This document shows, in pieces, positions 10,073 through 21,200 of a stretch of DNA of 64,000 nucleotides (its first letter is position 1; each line of letters begins with the position of its first letter). This DNA comes from Cyanophora paradoxa (Eukaryota; Glaucocystophyceae; Cyanophorales; Cyanophoraceae). The stretch lies in NCBI GenBank assembly GCA_004431415.1, contig QPMI01000526.1, positions 62,001 through 126,000 on the forward strand, in the 5' to 3' direction. The notes beneath the pieces are model-generated. The model made no database searches. It was not told the origin of the DNA and was given only the letters and a program-made list of their open reading frames with translations. Both the position numbers and the translations under genes were made by a program.

Positions 10073-11525
10073 GAAGGACCGGGGGGTACCTCGACTGTGA
10101 AGGCGGTCTGGAACACTCCCCCCCGGGCCAGGCTGGCAAGCTCCGCGTCTCCACCCCCCGCGGGAGGGGTACCGGCCTCGGCGTGCCTCGCCCCAATAAG
10201 CGCCTGCGAGCCGTGATGGGGGGAGCGCGGGGCGGGAGGGGGGTACAGGGGCCCACATCGCGCTGGCGGACGAATGCGGTGAGGAGCGAAAGGACCGAAG
10301 CGATCGCCATGACCAGGCTGGCCTGGGGGGTGCACTTCCGTCAGCGCGAGAGCAGAAGCGCCGGGGGGGGAGAGGGGAGGGGGAGTACGGGCGAACCTCG
10401 AAGGTGGCGTCGGCCCGGAAAGCGGTCGTGCTGGAGAAGAATTTGAGGGGTACAAAGATCACGACCAGGGCCGCGTCAAGGGCGACCTGGGGAGTTGGGG
10501 GGGGGGGGGGAGGGGGGAAACAAGAGATCGGAACGACGACGAGGGGCCTACAAGGGTGGGCGGCGGGGGGGGGGGGTACCAGGGCGGGCCAGGGGGTAGA
10601 CGAAGCCACGCCCAGCGCCCATAGAACAAGCGCCAGGGCCGTCGGGGGAGTAGCCGTGTACCTGGTGCCCCACGCCCATCAGTCGACGCCGGGGGGCGGG
10701 GGCCGGGGGGCCCGGGGGGCGGGGGGGGCACACTCTTCCACCCAGACGGGTACTCGGATCGCGCCCGAGGCGACGAGCAGCATGAAGAGGAGATACACAG
10801 CGGCGTTGGAGGCGGCGGCCGCCGTGTACCACTGCGGCCACGCGCGCCACCGCCGCGACCAGAGGAGGCAGAGGGCAGAAACGACTGCGGCGAGAGGCGG
10901 CGTCGGCTTCAGGCGGGGAGGGGGGGCGGGGGGGGGGGGGGGGAGAAGGGGAGGGGGGGCGGCTCGTGGGCGGGGGCGGAGCGGGGCGGGGCGGCCGCAC
11001 GTATGCTGAGCGCCGTGCGGACGATGAGCGCCGGGTGCCGCTCGACGCTCACGTACTCTACGACGCCCGTGACCAGGTAGTACACGATCGCTGCTCGGTT
11101 AGAGTTAGAAGTTAGAAGAGGCGACGCGGGCGGCGGCCGCGGCGCGGCGCGGCGCGCGCGCGCGCACCCATGCAGAGCGACTGACGCTGGTGCCTCAAGC
11201 GCCGCTCCGCGAGGAGACCCGCCGTCTCGCGGAACGAAGGGCCGGCCGGCTCCTGATCCTGCAGCGGCTCAACCATCTCGAACTCCGTCGTGGCTCGCGT
11301 CGAGGCGCCGCCGCCGCCCCACACGGCCTTGTGCAGGCGCTCGAGGCCAGAAAGCGCTAGCCCCGTCCCGCTCGGGCGCCGGACGAGCGCGCGGGGCGCC
11401 AGCGCGTCCTCATCTTCGTCCGCCGCGACGTGCAGAGGGACGAGCCGCGGGCCGTGGTGGCCATGGGCCGTCAGCGGCTCGCGGCTGTCACGACTGGACG
11501 ACCGCGCAGACTGCGGCGTGAACAT
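9027..11525 (-). CDS. Polytopic membrane protein of unknown family
   Basis: About twelve exons on the minus strand: 11525-11168, 11090-11001, 10884-10734, 10661-10607, 10486-10397, 10322-about 10247, 10203-10090, 10013-9906, 9835-9776, 9701-about 9560, 9506-9226, 9172-9027. A hydrophilic 119-residue N-terminus is followed by about ten hydrophobic stretches, such as AIVYYLVTGVVEYVSV, NAAVYLLFMLLVASGAI, ALALVLWALGV, SLVMAIASVLSLLTAF, PISAILLVAFVV and WTAVSLLLSLVVYASVAAF. A VERHPALIVRT loop follows the first segment. Most junctions close in frame; those around 10247 and 9701 do not, and the frame of the 9701 exon was chosen for its hydrophobicity. Introns contain long G runs on the plus strand (9704-9734 and 10033-10071). 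The loop faintly recalls seven-pass receptor proteins, but I assign no function. Confidence 0.65.
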
Positions 11526-12250
11526 CGCGCGCCGGCCCGGCCGTTTTCTCGCCGCGGCCTCAAGGCGGGCCGCCAGGAGGCGAGGCGAACGCTTAGCAGG
11601 CGCGCCTCGTGCGCCGGCAGCGCATGCTCGAAGTCTGAAACGATGTCGGGGGCTCGAAGTCGCGGAACGGCCGCGCCGACACCTCGCTCCTCGGCGCGCC
11701 GCCTCCGAGGCCAGCGCGCGGCGGGCCTTGCTCGTTGCGTATACAGAAGCTGCCTCGGCTGCAGCTGCGATCAGATGTAGACCAGATGTTCAGACCCAGT
11801 GCCAGAGTGCAGCGCGCGCGCGCGCGAGCCCTGAGCTCGAGCCTCCGGCCGAGAACCTCGCCGAGTCGCACGCGTCTAATCCTACTGCAGCTCCGCCTTG
11901 CCGGCGTTGCCGCGAAGTTGCGTATACGTATGCTGACAAGAAGCGATTGCCAACAATGCCAACTTGCATGCAGCCGTGGCATGCAGCGCAGCCGCTAGCT
12001 CAGCGGCTATACCGGTACCGGTAGGCGGCGGTATACTACGGCGTAGCGCTGCAGGCTGCAGCTGTCACAGTGTCACACTGTGACAGTCACTGAGTGTTCA
12101 GTGTTCACATGGTTCCGGACGTCGACCGTCGGTCCGGCGTCGGACCGACTCGGACGTCGCGTCGTCGTCGACTCGTCGACTCGGCGACGTGGGCCGCGGT
12201 GAGCGCGCGGCGCCGCGGCGGGCCTACGTATACCGTATACTATAGCTAGA
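11526..12250. other. Intergenic, upstream of two divergent blocks
   Basis: No gene is supported. A long plus-strand frame over 11290-12024 is largely the antisense of the membrane-protein first exon plus Arg/Ala-rich sequence. 12058-12108 contains nested inverted words (CAGTGTCACACTGTGACAG). Confidence 0.45.
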
Positions 12251-12628
12251 CCATATTACTGGACTACTGTAGAACGGAAAATATTTACTATACGGTATAT
12301 TTTTACGCGTAAAGTTTTTTAGAGACTTCCGCAAATATTTTCTGTACCGTAAAGTGAGGGGGCGAGGGGGGTACAGGCTCAGACGGCCCTTAGCGCGTGA
12401 ACAAGCATGCCTCCGAGGCGCGGAGCTAAGCGTCAGGCGTCCGACGGTCGCCGCCGTGCCAGGGGGCGGGCGGGCAGGGGCGCGGGGGGCGGGGGGCCTC
12501 CGCTGGCGCCCGCTAAGGGAGGGTTCGGCCGGCACCCGCAAATAATAACAGTACCGTAAAACAGCTATTTTCACAAATCCGCAAATATTTCTGTACCGCA
12601 AATATTACCCGAAGTCCAGTAATACTGG
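12251..12628. mobile_element. MITE-like element with terminal inverted repeats
   Basis: The ends are inverted copies: CCATATTACTGGACT at 12251 and AGTCCAGTAATACTGG at 12613-12628. Inside each end lie AT-rich blocks with CGCAAATATT(T)TCTGTACCG repeated (about 12331-12355, and 12581-12606 with a second partial copy near 12537-12560). A GC-rich centre (12357-12535) has no coding potential that I can see. No clear target-site duplication is visible, so the exact ends are uncertain. Confidence 0.55.
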
Positions 12629-13570
12629 TACGTAGCCTCGAGCTCGCCGAGTCGGAGTCCACTGAGTCCAGGACCGGCACGTGCACCGTACGCGTGGCCA
12701 TGGGCCGTGGCCCGTGGCACTGGCACCGTGGCACGTCGAGTCGTCGACGTCGGTCCGGGTCCTGGACTCCGGCCCGGGCCTGGCACGGTCACCGGCCCAC
12801 CGGGTGGCACACTGGCACCACCGTCCGACGACGGTCCTGCACAGGCTGCACGCGACCGGCTCGACAGCCTCGACTCGGCGAGCCGGCGAGCTCACGCCGC
12901 CGGCGCCGGCCCGGCGCGGCGGCGCCGCCGCGCCGGGCCGTCATGATCTGGCGCCGGCGGCGCGGCGCAGGCATTCGATCCTTTTTTTGGAGGGGGGGGT
13001 ACGTGTTCTCCACGCGAGCAGCAGACTGGCAGGCTGTGGAGCCTGTGGTCCTGTGGAAGCAGTGCAGACTGTGCAGGGCCACTGCAGTCTGCAGGCAACA
13101 TCATGCCAACATGTACAGTGCAACACTGCAACTTGCTCAATTGACGTCAAGCCCTTGAAAATGCAAAAAGACGAAATAACGCCCGCGTACCCGGCAACCA
13201 CAAATAATCGCAAATTCGAGCAGCATTGAGAACATTTTGAAATCATTTTCAATTAAAGGCGTTTGTTTTTCAAAGGATGTGTTCACAGATTTAATGTTAT
13301 AGAGCAATTTGAGAATTGAGCAAGATCAGTTTTTGTTTTAAATAAAATTTGCTTTCACACGACAAAAAAGACCCTGACAGAACCAATCAGGTTTCGGTCA
13401 GTGCCCAAGTGAGTCCGATGAAGTAACTGTGAGTCTGTGACTCAGTGAGTCTGTGACCCATGCAAGTCACCCAATGTTGAGTCATTGTTGACAAAGTTGA
13501 CATTGAAAACTTGACAAACTTTGAAACTGACCCAATGCTGCAAATCCTGCAATGCAATTTGATGAACCAT
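12629..13570. other. Intergenic, palindrome-rich then AT-rich
   Basis: 12660-12800 is a nest of GTGGCAC/GTGCCAC and GGGCC words. 12895-12965 is a GC-rich near-palindrome (GGCGCCGCCGCG). 13200-13560 is AT-rich with GAGTC/GACTC and TGACCCA words. No gene is supported. Confidence 0.45.
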
Positions 13571-13677
13571 TGATGCTAATTTGATGCCAATGCTGACTCA
13601 TTGCTGAGTCATTGCTGACCCACTGATGCTAATTTGATGCCAATGCTGACTCATTGCTGAGTCATTGCTGACCCACT
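13571..13677. repeat. Two-copy 53 bp tandem repeat
   Basis: TGATGCTAATTTGATGCC followed by AATGCTGACTCATTGCTGAG occurs at 13571 and again at 13624 with no visible mismatch. Degenerate pieces (GATGCCAATTTGATGG) continue to about 13712. Confidence 0.85.
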
Positions 13678-13734
13678 GATGGACCATTCATCATTGATGC
13701 CAATTTGATGGTCCAAACTTGAAATATAAATCAT

Positions 13735-13945
13735 GGCATGCGAGAAAGAGAGCCTATATATAGCCTATAATATAGGTAACGGACCAGTAACGGTCCTATA
13801 TAATACCGTTTAAAAACGGACCCTACGCCGGGCCTACGGTACTGTAACGGTACTATTATTTAAACGGTAGGCGTCGGTAGCTAAACTTGCCTAATAAACG
13901 GTGCTAAACCGTTGAACCTACCGGTACAAATCATGCGAGGACGAC
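13735..13945. repeat. AT-rich segment of inverted TAACGG/CCGTTA words
   Basis: The block holds GGTAACGGACC, AACGGTCC, ACCGTTTAAAAACGG, TAACGGTACT and TAAACGGTAG. It is bounded by ATCATGGCATGCGAG (13731) and ATCATGCGAGG (13930). The bounding similarity could be a degraded target duplication of a small insertion. No coding sequence. Confidence 0.4.
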
Positions 13946-14111
13946 ATCCTAGCCTCTCCCCCCGCAGGCTGCAGCTGCATACGCAGGCTCCCGGAGTCCC
14001 GCATGCGCAGCACACAATTCCGAGTTCCGATCCGAATTCGAAGCTCTGCCGCAGTGCGATTATTCTGGGAATCTATATATAGGCTATAATATAGCTAGCT
14101 GGGGCCATTTC

Positions 14112-14800
14112 AACTTGCGTTCTCCGTCTTGTAGTTTAGTTCGGTCTGGTTCGGTCTCTGATCGTAGTGTTGATGCTAGAGCTAGTTTCTGCACTCGCTA
14201 TAGTCCTCGTGCTCGACCTGTCGTTCGCCGTCGTTTACGTATACAGTTCGACTGCCCGCCTCGACCCCGGCCGGCTTTAGTAATTCCTTTGACTGTCCTT
14301 TTGCCTGCTCTTGATCCGCCTGCTCCGCCTTCTGTGTCCTCTTCGAACTCGTGCCGTAGCTCTGCCTCAGGGCCTTTCCGCATCGCCCTGCTTCGCCTCA
14401 GCCTCCACGTCGTCTTGTTGTTCCTCTTACCTGTCTGCTTCCTGTGATTTATCTTTCTCAATTTTGTCCTCCGCTTGTCAACGTTAGTGATATCGATGTG
14501 GTTCCCTCCGATTTTAATGGTATTTCGAATTCTAGCTCTAGCTCTTCTTCGTGTTTGTCATCTTCTGTCTCTAGCTTTAGATCTGATCGGTCTGGTTTAC
14601 TTCTCGTCTCTTCTCGATCTGTCTCGAGCTCTGTGTCTTTCCTTGTTTATTGTCGATTTTGGCTCTTTGTCTTGTCTTTTTTTTTTTGTCCTCTTGTCTT
14701 AGCTCCTTAGCTTTTTGTCCCTGTGCCCCCTGGGCAGCCCCCGCAGTGCTGGTGTCTAGAGACTGTGGCCGGTAATTCACCAAAAAACAAAATTTCAACT
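14112..14800 (+). repeat. Dispersed repeat, copy B
   Basis: The partner of the 1105-1870 segment, in the opposite orientation. Shared blocks run in order from CGTTCTCCGTCTTGTAGTTT, through CTGATCGTAGTGTTGATGCTAG, to the T-rich TTTTGGCTCTTTGTCTTGTC. The repeat ends with CCCCCTGGGCAGCCCCCGCA, then GTGGCCGGTAATTCACCAAAA. The middle (14220-14640) is pyrimidine-rich and encodes only Ser/Leu-rich frames. The conserved tail suggests a defined 3' end, as in SINE- or LINE-derived elements, but no polymerase or endonuclease motif is seen. Confidence 0.65.
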
Positions 14801-15094
14801 TAATTATAACCTCGCTCGGATTTGAGAAACCTTGATATCGATCATGAGCAAACGTGCCTCTTCGACTGCGAAAAGAAAAGTATTTCTATGTCTCGAAGAA
14901 TACGAATTCGAAGAATCGATTTCTAGCTTGAGTCAAAATTAAGGGCCCATTTGGCCAATTGGGCTCGCGATCGCGATCGATATCATTGGATCGCATGCGG
15001 CATCGCACTCGACCTGCACATGAAACCCGCCTGCAGCTGCTCAGCGGCTCATCTTTCAAGGCCAAGTACTCCGGCGTCCGCCCCCCCCCCCTTC

Positions 15095-15125
<31 letters not shown>

Positions 15126-16046
15126 GTGCACACACCCTCAGGGCTCCCCCCCACACCCGGCCGCGGCTCCCCCCCTCCGGATCCCCTTGCTCGCACGCGT
15201 GCTGCTGAGTCGTGCACATGTGTTAATTAATTTTCTGTATTTGTACAAGCGAGTCCCTGCGGAGCAGGAGTGGCCTTGGGTCTTGGGGCTTCAAGGCGTG
15301 AGGGTGGCAGCTCTTTGTTTTTAAACGGGGGACCGCAACCGCGCGCGGTTACGGGGGAGGGGGGAGGAGACTCGGCAAGGGTACACACTCAAGTAAAGAG
15401 GGTACAGAATTGTGCCGCAAGGGTACAGAGATCGATGCGGGGCCCAATCGGCCGCAGTACTAGTTGTACCGAGTACGTACAGGCGCCGATGGGTCCATTG
15501 GTCGGGCCTATTTTTCGGCGCTTTTTGAAGGTGGTTTATAATTATCTATGAATCATTTGAATGTAATTCGAAGTAATAAGGCTCTGTCTAAATTAGTTAT
15601 TTTAATTATCTTTCAATCAACACATCAAATGCTTTTATATCCCACATCGTGGCACACTACGACCCTGTCTCATACAAATTTGCAGGCCGACATCGTGGCG
15701 CTCCGTTAATTTGGACACTATTTTCTAGCGAATGGGGTGCGGTCTCTTGAAATTAATAATTTTCAAAATTCGACTTGGATGACCAATGTGATTTACGCTT
15801 TCAATTTTTTTCCGGGAAAATGCTTTTCGACGCTTCTCGACGTGCTGTTACTGCCCATTAGAGGCCTCTCATAGGAAAACCGCCTCGGCCATCGTGCTCC
15901 CCAGGGTCGAAAACGGGTACCTAGGTCCAAAAATTTTGGCCTGAATCGCATTTTGAATCCACGGACAGGACAGGCACAGACCTAAGGGCCTCTCCTTTCC
16001 CCAAGGCCGATTGCTAGATCTATATCGATATCTAGATCTAGACTTT
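14801..16046. other. Intergenic
   Basis: 15079-15125 is a C run followed by a (CA)n microsatellite. 15390-15425 has GGGTACA words. 15535-15990 is AT-rich single-copy-looking sequence without a coherent frame. No gene is supported. Confidence 0.5.
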
Positions 16047-16469
16047 TTAGATCGACCGCTGTATACGTCCGCAAAATCGACTTCGGAGACCTAGTGCGGC
16101 TCGAGCTCCGGCGACCGAGGCCAGCCCCAGGGCCCACCGGCCCGAGACCCGCAGGCGCGCCCCCAGCGGCGCGAGGAGGGCGTACCCCCCCAGGAGCTCC
16201 CCCCGCGGCTCGTGCAGGACGCGAAGGTCGACGCGGCAGGAGGGTACAGCTCCAGAAGGGCGGCAGCGAGGGCCGGGGAGGGCGGGGAGCGGAGGCTTTC
16301 ATTCAGGGAAAGGAGAAGCTGGAAGTATAAGCTTATGAGCTGTCATTATAAGCCGTGCAAGAAATAAAATAAGCCCCCCCCCCCCCCCCCCCCCCCCCCC
16401 CCGCAGCCCTCCGAGCCGCTGAGCCCAGCCCCGGGCCATGCCAGCCTCACCGACGGAAATGTCGCCCAG

Positions 16470-16503
<34 letters not shown>

Positions 16504-18050
16504 CGGCCGCCGAGGGCCGCAAGGGCGTCCCCGGGGCCCCCAGGCCCGCTGCAACGCCGGAGCCCGCGTCCACAGCCTGCCAAGGCGAGTGAGGCGAGTG
16601 ATGCTACGAAGAGCTGGGGGCGGAGGGAGTGAGAGCAGGGGTTAGAGATCGAGATATATATATACGCGTAAGGCTGAAAGCGATGAATGAAGCTAAATAC
16701 GTGGGGCTCGGGGGCGGGACGGGCACGCTTGAGGGACCGGCAAGGCGGGCGGCCGAGCTTGGCGTGAGCTGCCAGGGCCGGGGGGTACGTCTGAGTCTGA
16801 GAGGGGGGGTGGAAGGGCGGTGGACGGGTGGTACGTCGATGTCGCGCTCGACGGAGAAGCCGCTCGAGGCTGGGGAGGCCGGACAGGGTACGGGAAAGCG
16901 AGGGGAATACGGGGGCCTCGCCGTCCAGCTGCAGCTCCCTGCGGTACCCCCGAGGGGTTAGGGGAGGGGGGGGGGACGAGAGCGAAGAAAACTCTATCTC
17001 GGGGGTACGGGCGGGCTCACACGACACGGAGGGAGCAGAGGGACCGGCCGGCGGGGCCCGCGGCGATCTCTCCGACCGCGTGTGAGAGCTCTGGCTCCCC
17101 TCGTCCAGCGCCTGGGGGTACCGTATCAGGAGGAACCCGTACCCCTCAGCCCTCGCAAACCCCGGAGCCGGGTACCCAGACGCGCACCTCGCGGAGGTAG
17201 AGCTTCCGGAGGGGTAGATCCGCGAGCGCGGAGACCGCGTACCCGTCGAGACCGTCATCCTGCGGCGCCGGGCCGGAACTGAATCCGACACGGATGGAAT
17301 GGCAGGGTGGGGGGTACAAGGCGAACCCGAGGGAACGGAGCTCGGGGCAGGCGGAGGCGATCGCTGCGCCGACGGGACCGTCGGAGATGACGTACCCCAG
17401 GGGCAGGGTGAGCTGCGCGCACGGATCGAAATCGAATTCGATCGAATCGATATCAGCGGGCGGCTCGCCTTTTGAAGCCTGCAGGTCCTTGGCGCTGGGG
17501 CGGCACCACTGCTCGCCGCTAAGGCGCCCCTCCTCGCCCACAGCGACCTCTAGCTCCTCCACAGAGTGGCTCCGCCGCCGACGCCGGCGCCCGCGAGCGC
17601 AGGACCCGCGAGCGCCCCCAGAACTGCTTCTAAGAGGCTGCCAATGTACACGTCGTCCAGGCCCATCGTCATCGCTCGTCGAGACGCGCACGCGGCGCGG
17701 GGCGCAGGCGACCGTGGCCGCGCGAAGGAGCTCCGCCGCGGCCGAGCTGATCGACAGCAGCTCAATCGACAGCTTCGCTCCGGGTTTGAGCCGGAACGCA
17801 GCGGTTTCGGAGTCAGGCCGCCGGAGAAGCTCCGTGAGCCGCCGCACCGCGCCCGCGCCCGACGCGGCGAGATCAAGCCGACCACAGGCGATGCTGAGCG
17901 TGACGCGCCGCAGCCTACGAGATGCGGCGGAGGCGATCCAGGCGTCCGCCGGCCGCAGCTGCTCGAGCACAATGGCGAGCACCGCGTCCGGCGGCACTCG
18001 AGCCCGCTGCCGTGCGCTTCCGCCTCCGATCGCATCCGCTTGCTCATCGA
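16047..18050 (-). CDS. F-box/leucine-rich-repeat-like protein
   Basis: The main exon (about 18000 down to about 17190) begins with VPPDAVLAIVLEQL and ASAASRRLRRVTL, which fit the start of an F-box (Pro, spaced Leu/Ile, then an Arg-rich end). Later segments fit leucine-rich repeats: ACPELRSLGFALYPP and ALADLPLRKLYLRE. Smaller downstream exons read AVGEIAAGPAGRSLCSLRV, then a short ELQLDG, and finally ALLAPLGARLRVSGRWALGL near the TAA at 16047-16049. F-box proteins join substrates to SCF ubiquitin ligases through SKP1, and LRRs bind the substrate; that role is inferred from the family. The start is unresolved: the F-box frame has no ATG before a stop just upstream, so a short 5' exon is likely. 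Exon ends between 16100 and 17150 were not fixed because of C/G runs. Confidence 0.6.
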
Positions 18051-18253
18051 CTTGCCAAGCTTAAGTTGAGCTCCGGCTGGAGCCAAGTTCGCCAGCGCCC
18101 TGTACCCGGCCGCGGGAGCGGCAACTTGGCGAACTCGCGCGCTGCTTCTCCCTCGCGCTCGAACGTCATTTCCGGGCGGTGCGCTAAGGCCACACATGCG
18201 TGCGGGGCACGCGTACGTGCAGCTCACTGCCCTGCTTGCGCTGCGCAGGTCGA

Positions 18254-21200
18254 ATGGAGCTCATGAGCGTCGCGAAGGCGCCGGAGCAGCCCAGCGCATC
18301 CAGCGGCGATGCATGCAAGGGGGATGCCGTTCCGAAGCTTTCGCTGGCGCAGCCGAAGCCGATCGGGAGCGCGAAGCCGAAATTGAACATGATCCCGCCG
18401 CCGCGGAGGCCTGCAGCTGCAGCTGGCGTGGAGAAGAAGATGCGCGACAGGAAGCGCAAGCGAAGTGAGAAGGAGAAGAAGAAGGGCAAAAAGAAGGGCA
18501 AGGGCTCGCGCAAGAAGAAGAAGAAGATCACCCGCGGCCGCGGCAGGAAGGGGCCGCTCGACGATGCCAGCAAGTACCGCCGCCGCCTCCGCGTCTCCAC
18601 GCAGGCTGTCGGCGACAAATCGAGGAAGAAGCGCGTCCCGAAGCCCGAGATCCAAGTCCGCTGCGAGATTGCGCGTTTAAATCCGTTTTCGCGCGCTAAT
18701 GTCAATCTCACGCGCAGGTCAAGCCGACCGCCTCCTCGCTGCTTCCGGACGCGGTGGACGCGTATCGCGTGCTCGCGGCGCACGAGGAGAGGGTCGAGTC
18801 GAGCGCGCGCCTCGCCCAACTTCTCGTCGAGGGCCGGGACGCGCAGCACGCGCACGGCGACCTCGAGTTCGCCTGGTCGAACGAGGGTGCGCATGCGCAT
18901 GCGGCGCTTCTTGCTTTTCTCGCTGGTCGCCGCTCCTGACTTCAGCGAAGACTGCGTCATTCGATACACTCTGCTCCCCGGCCCTGGCGCCCTCCGCGTT
19001 CCGTGCGTTCTTTCTGCTTCTTTTTGCGACTAATGTTGCTCGTACTAGCATATATAAATTAATTTATAATTATGTGTGATCACGAGCTCGGCTTGACGCC
19101 CGCTCAGAACCGGCGAGCCCTGCGCCTGCGTTGGAAACGACGCAGAGGCGGAGCCATGTCCGGCATGCCTGGCCGGGACCTGCGCCGCCTGGTCAGAGCG
19201 CACCCGCCTCGACCCGCAAAAGCGGATGCTCACGCGCGCGTTTCGCAGCCGCTGCGTCGTTCGGCTCTCGGCGGAGCCAGATGCGGCTCAGGCGGCGGAT
19301 TCGTCTTCCGTGGAGCCCTCGTGGCGCCGCACGCGCGCGCGCGCCGTCGCCGCGGAGGCCGACGCCGCCGCCTCGCCCGAGAAGTGCCCCGTCCTCGAGG
19401 AGGCGCGCGCGATTTCGGAATTTGATCCGGATCAAATCTGACCTGATTTGATCCGGATCTTCTTCGCAGCGTTTCGCGGTGCTGGAGCAGCGCGTCCTGC
19501 GCCTCGAGGACCTGGCCGTCCTTCTGGACGCCCACCCCGTCTCCTTACTCCCGCCCGCCTCCGAATCCGCCCTCGCTCCGCGGCCGTCCGCTTCCTCCTC
19601 CACCGCCGCGGCCGGCCGCCGGAAGCAGGCGCTGGCGCCGCGCGCCGATCCGCCGCCGGCTCTCCCCGAGCCGGTTTCCACGCTGGAAGACCTGCTGGTC
19701 CGCATGGACCGCCGCGGGCTCTTCGCCATCGACCTGACCGGCGGCTCCCGCCTCCACGTCGAGCTCCGACCCTCCCCGACTCGGACCCTCGTCGTACCGG
19801 GGCCCCACGGCCCCGCCGCGTGCTGCTGCGCCGCCGAAAACGCCTCAGCGAAGTCGAGTGCGGAGCCGCCGGCGCCGGCCTCGCGATCGGGCGCAGCGGA
19901 CCAGAAGCCGGACTCGAAGCAGGCGGCAGAGCGCGATCGCGAGCGGAAGCGGCGGGAGCGGACCGCGTACCCCTCCACCGGGCAGCCCTGCGACGTGCGC
20001 CCGCCCCTTCCCTGCGACGCTGCCGCTTCATCTAAGCGAGCACTCGCGATGGCAGATGTGCGCCCTGGGCGTCTGCGGCCGCTGCGACTGCCGCGTGGCC
20101 CTCCAGTGCCCCGAGCGGACCGAGCACGACCTCCTCGTCCACGCCCGCTTCGTCTCGCCCCTCTCCGCCCGCCTCGTCGCCCTCGCCGACCTCTCCGCCG
20201 CCGTGGACGCCCGCCTCGCCCAAGGACCGGTCCTCCACGGGCGACCGTTCCTCGGGCGCGAGCGGCCGTCCCTCTTCTGCCGCCGCGCCCCGGGCCCGCC
20301 CGCGGCCGGCGCCGGCGGCGCCGCCGGCGAGTTCGAATGCGACGTATTCGCTGCGCGGGAGGCGCCGCTCGTGCCGGCGCCCCCGCCCAACCTCGAGAAG
20401 GCCCTCAGGCGCTCGCGAGCCGAGCGCCGCGTCGAGCGGCGGCGCCTGCGAAAGGAGCGGGCGGCGGAGGTGGAGCGGGCGCGGAACTTCGCGAATCGGA
20501 CCCGCGAAGAAATCCGAGAGGCGCGCGCGCGCGAATCGCTATCTAACGTTATTTAGAATTTCCGGTTGCTCTTGATCTAAGATTTGATCTCGCTGGGCAG
20601 ATGATCAAGGCGCACGAAGGGTACAAGGCGACGAAGGCGCGCTTCTGCTCCAGGCCCGGCTCCAGCAAGCCGCGGGCGCCGGGCGACCTGCGCAAGCCCG
20701 AGATGATGCGCTGGGCCGAGCACCTCGGGATCTGGCGGACGCGCCTGCTGACCAGGGCGGAGCGGTCGGCCGCGTGGCGCAAGGCCGGGGTCGACAAGGA
20801 GCCCCTGCCGCCCCTGCCGCCCCTTCCGCCCCCGGAGGCTTCAGCCGCAGTTGCGAAGAAGGCGCCGTCGACGCCGGCCGTTGCGGGCGCGGACCCGGAC
20901 GGCGGCGAGCCCGGCACGGCGGCGGCGAAGAAGCGGACGAAGACTCCTTCCCCTGCAGCGTCGGCCGCGGGCGAGGGCGAGGGCGAGGGGACGACGACGC
21001 GGGCGCGGCGGGCCGCAGCGATCGCCGCCGCTGACGCGATCGGGGGCGGAGGCCTAGGCAAGCGGGCGTCGCCCGCAGCGGCTGCTGCGGCGCCGGCCTC
21101 GGCATATGCATCCGAAGACGAGGAGGACGAGGAGGACGACGACGAGGAGGACGGGCGGGCCCCGCCGCGGCGGCGCTCGCCGCGCCTGTCCACGACGAAG

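Noticed and set aside
11290-12024. 244-residue plus-strand open frame
   Set aside because: Arg/Ala-rich composition without motifs, and half of it is antisense to the membrane protein's first exon.
14115-14710. Ser/Leu-rich frames as a possible protein gene
   Set aside because: The same segment occurs inverted at 1.1-1.9 kb without a conserved frame, so it is treated as a repeat.
19054-19070. AT-rich TATAAATTAATTTATAATTA as a promoter inside the Cys-module gene
   Set aside because: It lies in an intron between coherent exons and is a simple palindrome like many others in this window.
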